Shown in pieces: positions 41,042-50,638 of a DNA stretch of 55,533 bases. The DNA is from Mesostigma viride (lineage: Eukaryota > Streptophyta > Mesostigmatophyceae > Mesostigmatales > Mesostigmataceae), in NCBI GenBank assembly GCA_009746045.1, contig RPFO01001644.1, forward strand, positions 1 to 55,533, written 5' to 3'. The first letter of the stretch is position 1, and each line of letters opens with the position of its first letter. Position numbers and translations under genes: made by a program. The notes beneath the pieces are model-generated. The model was not told the DNA's origin. It saw nothing but the letters and a program-made list of their open reading frames with translations, and did not search any database.

Positions 41042-41215
41042 CAATTAATTAATTAATTAATAGACACGTGACTGCGTCACGTGAGCATAAGTCCTTAGTG
41101 GGAGGGGAACATGGGATGGAATGGATTAATTAATTAATTAATTAATAGACACGTGACTGCGTCACGTGAGCATAAGTCCTCAGTGGGAGGGGAACATGGG
41201 ATGGAATGGATGGTA
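41042..41215. repeat. Two tandem copies with CACGTG palindromes
   Basis: An ~86-bp unit is present twice: an (ATTA)n run followed by TAGACACGTG... to ATGGAATGGA (about 41042-41124 and 41125-41210). Each has the perfect palindrome CACGTGACTGCGTCACGTG (41065-41083 and 41150-41168), carrying two CACGTG boxes. Confidence 0.85.
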
Positions 41216-41464
41216 TAAGCTATCTAGGTCCTAGTTACAGGGGTGTGGGCACCGCGGCCCGAATCGCTATGAATGCCATACGCGGTCACACGCGGAGCCC
41301 CCACAGACTTGGGGGTGGTCTCCTTCATCACTACATGCCATCTATCCTTGCGCACCAGCTGCCTCCATATTACAGACAAACCAGGAGGCTGCCCGTGGGT
41401 GTGAGCCCGTCACATCTAGTGTATCACATGTCCATGCCGAGTCGAGAGGATGATGTGACGGAAT

Positions 41465-41968
41465 GCAATATACGAGAATGCTCATAACTTTTGACTCCGG
41501 CCATGAAACTTCATCAAGTTGGTTGCATTAGACTCGTCTTTTGAAGACGAACACACTGATATAATTTTCTACAGCTATTACTCAATATTTCCGCAGATAC
41601 CGGCACCGCCCTGCCCAGCAAATATCGCTGTTGCAATATACGAGAATGCTCATAACTTTTGACTCCGGCCTTGAAATTTCATCAAGTTGGTTGCATTAGA
41701 CTCGTCTTTTGAAGACGAACACGCTGATATAATTTTCTACAGCTATCGCTCAATATTTCCGAAGATACCGGCACCGCCCTGCCCAGCAAATATCGCTGTT
41801 GCAATATACAAGAATACTCATAACTTTTGACTCCGGCCATGAAATTTCATCGGGTTGGTTGCATTAGACTCGTCTTTTGAAGACGAACACGCTGATATAA
41901 TTTTCTACAGCTATCGCTCAATATTTCTGAAGATACCGGCACCGCCCTGCCCAGCAAATATCGCTGTT
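41465..41968 (+). repeat. Three tandem 168-bp monomers in front of the non-LTR element ORF1
   Basis: Units 41465-41632, 41633-41800 and 41801-41968 are exactly 168 bp each, with few differences. Each contains a hairpin TCGTCTT-TTG-AAGACGA. The third ends 13 bp before the ATG of ORF1, the position and layout of 5' UTR promoter monomers in some LINEs. Confidence 0.9.
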
Positions 41969-41981
41969 TTTTCAGCTCGAT

Positions 41982-43487
41982 ATGGCGGAATACGACTCAT
42001 CCCAGCAATCACAAGCGTCCGCGGCCCTGCACCGACTCGCTGATGAAGCCATGGCGTCATTGGAAACACCCTTGCACGCTATGCCGGACGCCACTGTCAG
42101 CATCCAGCCGCTCCACTCCACCGCTCCGCCGAACAGCGACCCTGCCATGGATACCCGCGAGGAGGCCTTTTCTGCCGAGGAAGCTGCCGCATTTTTACCT
42201 GGCAAATGGCCAGGCCTTAACGCCATCATGCCCCTGTCCCGAGCTGCCGCCCTCACCATCCTGCACCTGGCTGCCGAGAAAAAGTGCGAGATCCGGGACT
42301 GCAACCAACAGGTTACCCACCTGTCGGACTTTCTCCACGACGACCCCGACGACACTGACCTCTGCCTCGCAGTCTGGTGGACGTGCTCCCGTCTTTCCGA
42401 CAGCGCCCTTGAGAGCTTTGTCATGGCCTCTCTGGACCTGGGAGCCGACCCCACTGTTGCGGCCGCCATCAACATCACCGCCAAGCAAGTCGCCAATACC
42501 TGCTTCGATCGCCTCCCTCCCCTCCTCAACGCTGCCCTCAACCCTGTCCACAACCACCTCGCCACCCACCACGCCCATTCCTCACACGCCGACACCTCCA
42601 TCCACTCCGCCATCACCCACATTGCAGCAGGGCTGCAGCAGCAGCAGCAGCTCCTCCACCAGCTCCACCAACAACTTGCCGCCTCCATCACTCCTGCCAA
42701 GACCACCTATGCCGCCACGCTTCAGAACCCTACGGAGCTCATCAACGAAATCAAAACAGCCGTCAAGGCCAGCACACGGGATGCTATGCACGAACCCATT
42801 CGCTCATGCAGTATTGTGGTACGTGGCGTCCCCTCGAACGTCAACGATGCACGCCTGGGCACCTACCTCCGGGGCGACCCCTTCCTGGGGAAGCTCGGCG
42901 TGGCCCAAAGCGTCGTCATCAAAACGGCACGACGGCTCGGCGGCCCCACCGCCCCTGTCTTGGTGGAATTCCACCGCAAGGAGGACAAACTGCAGGTGCA
43001 GAAGGCCCGCCGGAACCTCCACGATACCCAACTGAGCATCGACGATTACTATACCCCGGAGCAGCTCGAGGCCCGGGCTGCCACTTTGAACCGGCTGGAG
43101 GTCCACGAGGCTCGGGCAGCCAAGCAGGCCAACCCGCAACTACGGTGCAGCATCTATGCCCGCCTCTTTAATGGCGTCTTCATCGTTCGCATTAACGGCC
43201 AGGACCTTCCTCCAATGACGGCGACCCCTATGGATACCGCCATGCCAGCGCCCCAGCCCCCTGCTCGGCCCCCGCCGTCACCGCCATCGCCACCGGCATC
43301 GACGGTCACCTGCTCCCCAGCACGTGTGGGGATCCGCCGGGGCAACTTCAGCTCAGGTATGGCTGCCAGGCTTCGGGCCGTCCCCCTAATAAATTCGTTC
43401 GCTTTGCACCTGAGCCGGAGCCCGCGCTGCGAACCCTTCTCTCCTATCAATGACGACGCTCGCGGCCCCGCGGCTCCGCGGCTTTAG
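41982..43487 (+). CDS. Non-LTR retrotransposon ORF1 (RRM-type RNA-binding protein)
   Basis: A 501-residue ORF from ATG 41982. The N-terminal half is Ala/Asp-rich and helical, with a His/Gln-rich segment (about residues 185-230) likely to form a trimerising or coiled region. Residues about 275-395 carry an RRM-like fold: 'RSCSIVVRGVPSNVNDARLGTYL', 'KTARRLGG' and 'PVLVEFHRKEDKLQVQKARR', the pattern of L1-type ORF1 proteins that bind RNA. A Pro-rich linker and a basic tail follow. Overlap with alternative frames is due to high GC. The endonuclease ORF lies about 370 bp downstream. Confidence 0.75.
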   Translation: MAEYDSSQQSQASAALHRLADEAMASLETPLHAMPDATVSIQPLHSTAPPNSDPAMDTREEAFSAEEAAAFLPGKWPGLNAIMPLSRAAALTILHLAAEKKCEIRDCNQQVTHLSDFLHDDPDDTDLCLAVWWTCSRLSDSALESFVMASLDLGADPTVAAAINITAKQVANTCFDRLPPLLNAALNPVHNHLATHHAHSSHADTSIHSAITHIAAGLQQQQQLLHQLHQQLAASITPAKTTYAATLQNPTELINEIKTAVKASTRDAMHEPIRSCSIVVRGVPSNVNDARLGTYLRGDPFLGKLGVAQSVVIKTARRLGGPTAPVLVEFHRKEDKLQVQKARRNLHDTQLSIDDYYTPEQLEARAATLNRLEVHEARAAKQANPQLRCSIYARLFNGVFIVRINGQDLPPMTATPMDTAMPAPQPPARPPPSPPSPPASTVTCSPARVGIRRGNFSSGMAARLRAVPLINSFALHLSRSPRCEPFSPINDDARGPAAPRL

Positions 43488-43859
43488 CAGTGGGATCTGC
43501 CTAACTCCCCTTCCCGCCCCTTTGCCTTCGCAGCCCTTGGGCTGTCGGAGAGAGAGCACCGGGTCGGCAGTGAGCCAGGTTCGCCCCGCCTCGCGCGGCC
43601 GCCTCCGGAACCTCCTCAGACTGCACGCATTTCTTATGGCAGCGTGCAGACGCAGACTCATTCTACCTGGCCACCCGAGCCAACCGTCGGCGTCGCCTCG
43701 ACGCGTTGGCAGGAAGAATCGAAACGGTGATTGAAAGCATAAGTCCCCAACCCGCCCCCCCTACCCCGGCCACCACCTCCACCCCCACCCCCATCACCAC
43801 CCTGCTCCATCTCCGCCCCCACCCCCGCCTGCACCCCCCTTTTCGGTCAACGCGCGCCC

Positions 43860-44492
43860 TTGGTCATCGCCACCTTCAACGCCCGCACGCTCCAGCCCGA
43901 CGCTGACCGCTGTCACTGCCTGCGCAGTGACGACTGTCAGTGCCATCGAGTCTCCAATCTTATTGGTTTTTGCATCGACAATAATATCGCCATCCTGGGA
44001 ATCCAAGAACACAGGCGCACTGCATCGGCCCACGGATCAACTGCCCTTGTTGCTGACGACATCGACGGCTGGCGGTTCTACTACGGAGGCGGCGACGGCA
44101 CCGGGAACGGGGGCGTCGGTCTCCTCTGCTCCCCGCTCGCCGTACGCCACATGGGCGAACCCCAGCTGGTCAACGCTCGCCTCCTCGTGGCCACTTTTCA
44201 TTCGATGGAGGGCCACTCGACCTACGCCCTGACGGTGGGCGTTGGTTACGCACCCCACTCCGGCCACCCAGAACAAGACCGCAAGGACTTCTTTGCAGCG
44301 CTGGAGAACCTGGCGAACGGCATCCCTGGTCGCAACTACCTCGCTCTGCTGCTGGACGCCAACGCCACGCTACCACCGGGTACTGGCGGATGTCAGCACG
44401 CCCCCAACGGTACGGTCTCCAATGCCAACACTGAACTTTTTGCTGATTTGCTTACGACATGCGATTTGGTCACCTACGGCTTCGCAAGGTAA
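43860..44492 (+). pseudogene. Non-LTR retrotransposon ORF2, endonuclease domain only (truncated)
   Basis: About 210 residues of an APE-type endonuclease: 'VIATFNARTL' (N-terminal Asn), 'NNIAILGIQEHRR' (catalytic Glu), 'GGVGLLCSPLA', 'LTVGVGYAPHSGHP' and 'YLALLLDANATL' (the DxN motif). The final catalytic His/Asp block and the whole RT are missing: the ORF ends at 44492 in 'LVTYGFAR' and the sequence beyond is AT-rich and unrelated. There is no ATG at the start of the visible frame (it opens with TTG), so the true start lies upstream. Unusually for LINEs, the 5' end is kept and the 3' end is lost. Confidence 0.75.
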
Positions 44493-44777
44493 CCCCCTAT
44501 TTACTGCTTGTTTTGCTATTTAAATTGAATAGGCAATGGATATATGTTGTTAATTGATTGATTATTGAATAGGACACCATACTGCTTTATTGTAGGGCCA
44601 CGGATAGCCCTTTATTCTTCTGGTCGGCTGTTGCCGGTCCCATTCCTTCTCCTTAGCCTTATTGTTCAGGGGTGGCTGTTAGGAGGTAAAAAGTTCCCAT
44701 CCCCTGAAGTGGGAAAGTGAGAGCTCTGCCTGCGTTGTTGCCCTCTTTATTGCGCGCGTGCAGATGGCCAGGGTCGA
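44493..44777. other. Junction between the non-LTR element and the virus-like island
   Basis: AT-rich sequence with short TTGATTGATTATTGAATAGG repeats; no gene. Base composition changes sharply to GC-rich at about 44770. Confidence 0.4.
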
Positions 44778-45815
44778 CTAGTATCGCATGGCCTTCTTGA
44801 GGATGTCGCGGCACTCGTCGATCACGTCTTGCACGACTTTGCGCGGGTCGTCCCCGTCGTCCAGGTCCCTCTTGCGCTTGATGCCGACGTCCATGAACTG
44901 GTTGGCCACGTCGACGTATCTGTCCAGCAGCTCCTGCCTGCGCTCCTGGTAGGCGGCCTTCCACTTGGCGGCCTCGGCCTCGAACCTGTCCCTCTCCTGC
45001 TCTAGGTTGAACTTGTCCTTGTCGGCCTTCCGCTCGGTGGCCAGCTCGTCCTGGAAGTGCTGCTTGGCCTGGAACTTGAGCTCCTTGTGTATGGCGGTGA
45101 CCTGGGCCTGCGCGTCCTCCACCTTGGCGGCGTGCTCCTTGTTGGCCTGCACCAGCTCCTTTTGAAGCTTTGCTGCCTCCGCTCTCTCCTTCTCCGATAC
45201 CGTGACCTTTTCCGCCAGGTCCTTCAACATGGCCACCTGCAGGTTGTGGTGCTGGTGGATGAGGGCCAGCTGCCTCTCCTGGTGCTCGGATACCACGGCC
45301 AGCAGGCGGTTCTCCATCTCCTCGTCGCGAGCCTTGCCGTTCTCCACGTCCTGGGCGTAGATGCCCAGTGCCAGCTCGGCCACCTTGAGGGAGTCGCCAG
45401 CGAACAGCTCGCTGGCCACCTTCATGGCCACCAGACCAAAGGCCGGGAAACGCTGTACAGCCAGGGTAAAAATGAACACCTTGCTAGCATACTGGCCAGA
45501 TACCGCTGAACGTCCGGGCACGTCGCGCAGGGTGCAGTCCACTCCGTTATCCTCCAGCACGTTCATGATGTCTTGCACGGCGGCCGTAGAAAGCGCCCGG
45601 TCTACCATCTCCTTTTGACGACGACCGTGAGACAGGAGCTTGGTCACATTCCCTTCTCCAGTAGCCTTGGAAAACGGGATAAGTGCCTCGCACCCCTTGA
45701 ACGCGCGGAACTCGTACTCATCAGCAAACTCCTTGCAGTCCTGCGGCAGCTCATCAAAGGGCACAAGGCCAAAGTAGTCTTGGCGCAGGGAGGGGGAGTT
45801 GCCGATGAGAGCCAT
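44778..45815 (-). CDS. Coiled-coil protein of the virus-like island
   Basis: A 345-residue ORF with ATG at 45815. The first ~150 residues form a globular part ('FGLVPFDELPQDCKEFADEYEFRAFKGCEALIPF', then 'QYASKVFIFTLAVQRFPAFGLVAMKVASELF') that I do not recognise. Residues about 160-310 are a long charged coiled coil rich in Lys, Glu, Gln and Ala. A basic stretch ('KRKRDL') and a short helix end the protein. A TATA-like box and a perfect palindrome lie just upstream. Codon use is strongly GC-ending like the rest of the island. The layout, domain plus coiled coil, parallels the larger protein at 52750-54159. Confidence 0.6.
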   Translation of the reverse strand: MALIGNSPSLRQDYFGLVPFDELPQDCKEFADEYEFRAFKGCEALIPFSKATGEGNVTKLLSHGRRQKEMVDRALSTAAVQDIMNVLEDNGVDCTLRDVPGRSAVSGQYASKVFIFTLAVQRFPAFGLVAMKVASELFAGDSLKVAELALGIYAQDVENGKARDEEMENRLLAVVSEHQERQLALIHQHHNLQVAMLKDLAEKVTVSEKERAEAAKLQKELVQANKEHAAKVEDAQAQVTAIHKELKFQAKQHFQDELATERKADKDKFNLEQERDRFEAEAAKWKAAYQERRQELLDRYVDVANQFMDVGIKRKRDLDDGDDPRKVVQDVIDECRDILKKAMRY

Positions 45816-45885
45816 TGTCGTGGTATACCATATGCCAAGAAAGTTTCTGGCGCTCTGTAAGCGCGCATTGTCGCGTGCTGAGACA

Positions 45886-45914
45886 AGTCAGCACCAGTGC
45901 TGACTTTTTATAAG
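45886..45914 (-). promoter_or_regulatory. Palindrome plus TATA-like box upstream of the coiled-coil gene
   Basis: AGTCAGCACCAGTGCTGACT (45886-45905) is a perfect 9-bp inverted repeat with a 2-bp centre. It abuts TATAAAAA on the minus strand (45905-45912), about 90 bp before the ATG at 45815. Possible operator or start-site element. Confidence 0.45.
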
Positions 45915-45959
45915 ACCAGTTGATAACCGCGTATCAAGCCTCGACTAAGTACGCATAAA

Positions 45960-46700
45960 TGTGGAATTAATTCTTGCATTCCCCATTTGCGCCAGCCCAT
46001 TTGCTGTCAGGTGCTCGCGGCTCGCGGTCCGGCGCGGTCGTCAGGGTGGGCGGAGATAATTTACCGTGCTCGATAGGCGAGCGGGCCGGGTGGCGGTGGA
46101 CCGGCTCGGGCGAACTGGGTCCACCGCGGTAGCGGGTGCGCGAGGGAGGGGGCGCGGCGGGGCCGGGAGGGGGGTCGACGGTTAGAACTCGGTCCCGAAG
46201 TCCGTCCACCGTGGGGGGGCGGGAAAGGGCCGCGAGGGGGTGACGACTTCACTCGCGGGGCGGGAGGGCCGGGAGGGGGGTGACGGTGGACGCAGTTCGA
46301 TGGACGCAGTTGAAATTTTTTTTTGGAGGGGAGGGTTTTTTTGAAAGGGGTATACGGGTGGGTGTATGCATCATGGGGTGATGATCATGGGGTCATCATC
46401 ACGGGGTGACGGAAGGGATGGCTTTTCATTCCCCATAACTTTTATGCTCTTGAAAAAAAAAAAGAAAAAAAGAACTGGGTCCATCGAACTGCGTCCACTT
46501 CGACTGTCGAGAACCCCGTCTGGGAGGGTCTTTTATTCCGCGGGGCCGCGAGAGGGTCGTTTGGTCGTGCGACGGTGGACGCAGTTCGGTCCGGCGATGA
46601 CGCGCGGGTCGGGTTTCTCGCGGGGTGACCGGCACCGGGAAGGGGGGCGGGTGGACCGCGTTCGTTCCGCTCCCGGCTTTATGTCCGCCTACATTGACAT
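45960..46700. repeat. GC-rich divergent intergenic region with GTGGACGCAGTT repeats
   Basis: Between two divergent genes. The sequence GTGGACGCAGTTCGATGGAC (from about 46287) recurs inverted at about 46482-46499 (GTCCATCGAACTGCGTCCAC), and shorter forms occur at about 46095-46135, 46570-46590 and 46650-46665. The inverted pair encloses T-rich and G-rich runs. Possible shared promoter, origin or packaging-type structure; no gene. Confidence 0.6.
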
Positions 46701-46706
46701 CGCGGC

Positions 46707-47036
46707 ATGTCTGTCGGTCTGGACCAGGTGCTAACGTGCTACCGGTGCGGCGGCTCAGTGGATCTCGAGGAGGCGTGGAACTCCTGCGACGGCGAGCTCG
46801 TGCACTTGTACGTGCATTACTTGTACCAAGAGGGGCTCCAGGTGTTCCCGCCGCACATCGCGTGCCGAGAATGCGGAGAGGAGGCTATGGATGCATGCGG
46901 GTGCTGGTACGAGCGCATGAGTCTGGACGCCCTGCTCATACTCTGCAACCTCAAGGGGTCGCGGCTGCCGGAGATATGGCGATGGGCTCACCCCCATGAT
47001 GTGACTGCTCATCATGAAAACACGGGAAATATTTAG
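46707..47036 (+). CDS. Small CxxC-type protein of the virus-like island
   Basis: 109 residues from ATG 46707. Two CxxC pairs, CYRCGG (residues 11-14) and CRECGEE (residues 53-56), likely bind one zinc ion as a ribbon; further Cys follow in 'DACGC'. The 40 residues between the pairs are acidic and aromatic. The C-terminal part is helical ('LDALLILCNLKGSRLPEIWRW'). No family is recognised. Its 3' end overlaps the end of the convergent gene at 46951-47769 by up to 86 bp. Confidence 0.55.
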   Translation: MSVGLDQVLTCYRCGGSVDLEEAWNSCDGELVHLYVHYLYQEGLQVFPPHIACRECGEEAMDACGCWYERMSLDALLILCNLKGSRLPEIWRWAHPHDVTAHHENTGNI

Positions 47037-47769
47037 TCAATAACTTTACCAAGCATGCATTACCAAGCATGCAGCCACACTTTAATGACAAACAATAAAC
47101 GTTTACGATCGGCTGCGAGATAAACACTTGTCCCTCACGGACGCCAGGGGGGGAGACCCTCCTGGCCACCCTCCTGGCTCTCTTCCTGGGCGCCGGCGTC
47201 TGAGCGTCCGACGCGCCCCAGTGGGGGTCACACGACCACCAGAGGGGGTCACACGAGACAGTGGCCGCGGTGATCGGCGGCGCGGTCCACTTGCCCGAGT
47301 CCCTCAGCTGGACCCACAAGGGCTCCCCCCAACCGGTGGGAGCGACCTTCTTCTCCTCCTCCTTGTCCCAATACGCCTTCCGGGCCTTGTCCCATACCGC
47401 GACGGTCGGCATCGAGTACCAGCACACCAGCGTGTAATGCTCGGGTATGAGATTGCCGTGCCGCTGGACGGAGCCGACCCCGAGGTTCATCCTCATCTGG
47501 CGGTAGTAGTCGGTGTGGCCGGTGTCCAAATCGGCCCAGGGGTAGCACGCCGCCCAGTAGTAGGCGGTGATCCTGCGCATCTCGATGACCAGCGCGGTGA
47601 TCCTCTGCACCTTCTCCGCCTCCTCCCTGTCATCGGACGTCTTCTGCAGGACGACCTCCAGACACTTGTAGACCTTGTGGAGTGACTTGCGGATGACCCC
47701 GTATCGGGTGTCCCCGAACGCATCCCACTCGGGGGTGCCCTCCCTGTTCTTGATATCCGGGTCCGGCAT
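46951..47769 (-). CDS. Unknown protein of the virus-like island
   Basis: The first ATG is at 47769, giving about 272 residues; the frame is open further upstream without ATG. The N-terminal 160 residues are helical ('RKSLHKVYKCLEVVLQKTSDDREEAEKVQRITALVIEMRRI') with many aromatic residues ('AYYWAACYPWADLDTGHTDYYRQMRM', 'YTLVCWYSMPTVAVWDKARKAYW'). A basic tract ('PRKRARRVARRV') could be a nuclear signal or DNA-binding tail. The last ~60 residues overlap the convergent small gene and may not be translated as such. No domain recognised. Confidence 0.5.
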   Translation of the reverse strand: MPDPDIKNREGTPEWDAFGDTRYGVIRKSLHKVYKCLEVVLQKTSDDREEAEKVQRITALVIEMRRITAYYWAACYPWADLDTGHTDYYRQMRMNLGVGSVQRHGNLIPEHYTLVCWYSMPTVAVWDKARKAYWDKEEEKKVAPTGWGEPLWVQLRDSGKWTAPPITAATVSCDPLWWSCDPHWGASDAQTPAPRKRARRVARRVSPPGVREGQVFISQPIVNVYCLSLKCGCMLGNACLVKLLTKYFPCFHDEQSHHGGEPIAISPAAATP

Positions 47770-48869
47770 ACAGCACGCCGGATAGTTGTGGGGATCCCAC
47801 AGACTGCATCGCGACCGTGCAGGGGTGTGAACGGAGCAGAGAACACGCGTGTGAATTTTCAATGCAATTAATCAACAAATTCAATCAAGACCCCATCACC
47901 ACCAATATAATGGAGGACACAGACCATGATTCGGCGACGACCGGCGTAAAACGACAGTGTGAGGTTTTAAAATTACCTGCAGGCCTTGAAGGCCACCAGG
48001 AGCTCCCCCAGTGTGAGCTGGTTCCATGAGGAGCTGGAAAAATTCCAGACATTGCTGATGGCCAGGTCCATGAAGGTCTGTACCATGACCCTGGCCCAGG
48101 CCCCCCTCTTCTTGGCCTGGAAGATCTTTAGAGGGTCATATTTACCCATCCTATCCCATTTACCCATTTATCGTCCGCCGGGCTTCTAACGGTTTCGATA
48201 TTTCCCTGCCGCGTTCGCGGCGTCGTTGCGGCAAATCCGGCAAAGAAAGACGAATTCCGCTGCACTCGCTAATTTGTTGCCGCTGTTCCGCGCAATTCCT
48301 GGTAATTCAAGATTGCAATAAACAAGTGAGATAACACAACCGGCGAAAATCCTGTCACAAATAGTCATTAAAAGCCTGAACACACACACACACACAGTCT
48401 CAAGAGGCACCCACCACTCCACAAGGGTATTTGTTGTGCTTTGTCCTTTTCCCCCCTCCCGGTAGACCCGGCGGCAATCTGGTAACTGCAGCATGCATGC
48501 ATGCCCATGGTTGGCGCGCGTCTGCCGCGTCCACCGTCGACCGGGCGCGTGTACGGCTGGAAACGCGACATTGGCTGCTAGTACGAATCCAGTGCAGTAT
48601 ATGTGGTACTGCCCCAGTACCCAAAGTGTGGCTGATTCTGACCTCCGCCGGTCCAACCAGATTTTTCCCGCGTCTGGCGCGTGAGTCCCAAATTAGCAGG
48701 AGGTTTTTTGCTTGCATGACAACCCAACAAGACACTTCATAATAATGCCAAGAGGGCCAGAAGGAGGTGCAAGCGGCCAAGAACTGCAGCATTGAGAGTG
48801 CCCAGGGCTGATAGGCAGGGCCACTCTGAAAATTGTTAATTGCTTTGAGTGATTCCTGCCGGCTTTACG
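47770..48869. other. Intergenic stretch with a (CA)n tract and a possible transposase fragment
   Basis: Contains a fragment described separately (47973-48167) and a (CA)n run at about 48379-48396. The 'GGTCCAACC' and 'TTCTGACCTCCGCCGG' region near 48640 resembles repeats at 55080-55470. Otherwise no supported gene. Confidence 0.4.
47973..48167 (-). pseudogene. Possible piggyBac-type transposase C-terminal fragment
   Basis: 64 residues from ATG 48167. The segment 'AKKRGAWARVMVQTFMDLAISNVW' followed by 'TLGELLVAF' has the spacing and hydrophobic pattern of the 'RKxxKWxxxxFxxLxDxAxxNA' block near the end of piggyBac-type DDE transposases. Catalytic parts are absent. Weak evidence; could also be a chance frame. 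Confidence 0.25.
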
Positions 48870-50374
48870 ATGTCGGCTTACGTTGCAGCCGGGTGAGTGC
48901 AAATGCGTCGAATTACGCGGCACGAATCGCGTTTCTTCCCGGATCGCTTAATGAATGGGGTTTCTTTTGCATGGATGGCCAGGTGTTTGCCCAGAGCTGC
49001 ATGGATGGCATTCCGCCGCGACTGCTGATGAAAGACATCCATGCACCCTCTCCTGTCACTCTTTTTGCCATGTGTGCAGTGGAAAGAAGAGGAAAGTTCA
49101 CCAGGCACCCAAGAATGCACAGGCACCTGTGCCAAGTGCCCTGGCTGCTAAGATGGGTGAGTTTTGCATGATCCGTTCTTTGCCGCGCTCGCGGCCCACC
49201 CTGCATGCAAAAGCTGCCTGTGAGCAGTCCAGTGACCCCCATGTTTGCCCTCCCTCAAAAGCTTGCTCACAATTTGACACCACCCCTGTGTGCTGGTGTG
49301 AATAATCGCGTCGTCTGCCGCGCTTGCGGCTTTTCATTGCTTGCTGAAGAGAGTAGTGCCCCCCATGTTTGCCCTGCCTCAGAAGCTTGCTCACAAATTG
49401 ACACCCCCCCTGTGTGCTGGTGTGAATAATCGCGTCGTCTGCCGCGCTTGCGGCTTCTCATTGCTTGCTGAAGGGGCAGCCCCCCAGTGTCCTGGTGTGC
49501 TGCATGCCACGGGTGTTCGGTCACACAGTGTGGAATTTTTACGAGATTTCTGCTTTCTTCACCCCTTGTTGGGCGTTCCATCCTGTCACCCGCAGTGCCC
49601 TACGCGCACTACGCGGCCCGAGACGAGTGGTTTCAAAGAATCGTGAAGGTGGAGGGGCGACTCAGGACGCCCATGGAGCAGTTTTTCTACTCCACCAAGG
49701 CGGTGGCAGACCTCACCACCCCCCTCGGCCTGGACTTCATCTGGACCCGCCACCCCGACCTTTTCCTGGATTTTGAAGTGTTCGATTTGCCAGAAGACCA
49801 CCCCGCGTTCGTGGTGGGCGAGAAGGGTCCGGGACTCGGGGTGCGGACTGTGCAGGACATCAAGGGGGAGGGGTAGGTCGATGTCTTTGTCCTTTGCAAG
49901 GTGCTGTCCTCTGTCATTCGCCTGTCATTATAGTGTCCGCACGCGACTCGGGGCTGATGATCCATCCCGTCCGTACCGCGCGTCCTCGCGTGCAGGGTCA
50001 CGCTGGGGTACTTCGCTGGCGTCATCACGTTTTACCCCAAGAACGGCAAAGGTCGGCTGGTGGGCTTCCCCGAGGACAGCGATTTCCTTTTCTTCTCTCA
50101 CGAGACTCCTTCGTACGCGGTGTACATCGACGCGTCCGTCGTGCGCAACTGGACGTACTACGTCAACACCGCCGAGGGTAACACCAAGCAGACGGCGAAC
50201 TGCGAGTTCACCCGCGAGCCCTGGATGGGGGCGGGCGAAGTGCGCCTCGTCACCACTCGACAGGTCGCGGCGGGCGAGGAGCTGCTCGTGGCCACCTATG
50301 GCCCTGGGCACCCGGTCGAGCCCTACAAGAACAACCCGGTCCTCCGTTGGGAGGTGGTGTCAGAGAGCGATTAA
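48870..50374 (+). CDS. SET-domain protein, four exons
   Basis: Predicted exons 48870-48892, 49080-49156, 49596-49872 and 49996-50374. Donors GTGAGT, GTGAGT and GTAGGT and pyrimidine-rich acceptors ending CAG all fit, and the phases (2, 1, 2) agree across every junction. Exon 2 encodes 'GKKRKVHQ', an SV40-like nuclear signal. Exons 3-4 hold a SET domain: 'GPGLGVRTVQDIKGEG' joined to 'VTLGYFAGVI' (cofactor-binding GxG and following strand), then 'ANCEF' and 'RQVAAGEELLVATYG', the closing GEEL...YG motif. A SET domain transfers methyl groups from AdoMet to lysine, usually on histones; small SET proteins are also known in algal viruses. The NHS motif is not canonical, so activity is uncertain. 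First two exons are less certain than the last two. Confidence 0.7.
49237..49475. repeat. Two tandem copies of a 124-bp unit
   Basis: CCCATGTTTGCCCT...GCTTGCTGAAG is repeated at 49237 and 49361 (period 124 bp) with several substitutions. Lies within the predicted third intron-exon interval of the SET gene (intron 2), so it would be removed by splicing. Confidence 0.8.
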
Positions 50375-50498
50375 ATGCTCTCAGCGGACCGTGACCACTG
50401 TCACGCCAGACTTTCATTTATTGTACGGGATAGTGCTTGTATTTTGTTCCGTGTCAAATGTGTGTTTTATTATAGAACGCATTATTACCTCGCACATC

Positions 50499-50597
50499 AT
50501 GGAAAAACACACAAAGCGCGCGAAGAAGACAGCACGGCCAAAGATAGTCGCGAGTAAGAGAGTTACGAATAGGGTAGTTACCAACACTTACAAATAA
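50499..50597 (+). CDS. Short Lys/Arg-rich ORF
   Basis: 32 residues from ATG 50499, about one third Lys or Arg (starts 'MEKHTKRAKKTARPK'). It lies 125 bp after the SET gene and its stop overlaps an AATAAA (50593-50598). It may be a small basic protein or only the 3' UTR of the SET gene. Confidence 0.3.
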   Translation: MEKHTKRAKKTARPKIVASKRVTNRVVTNTYK

Positions 50598-50638
50598 AAA
50601 GCAAAAGGGAGCACACTTACAATAAAAATGCGTGCAAA

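Noticed and set aside
42043-43171. Second and third open frames across the non-LTR ORF1 and its antisense
   Set aside because: They lack the RRM pattern and arise from GC-rich codons; the frame starting at 41982 carries the motif.
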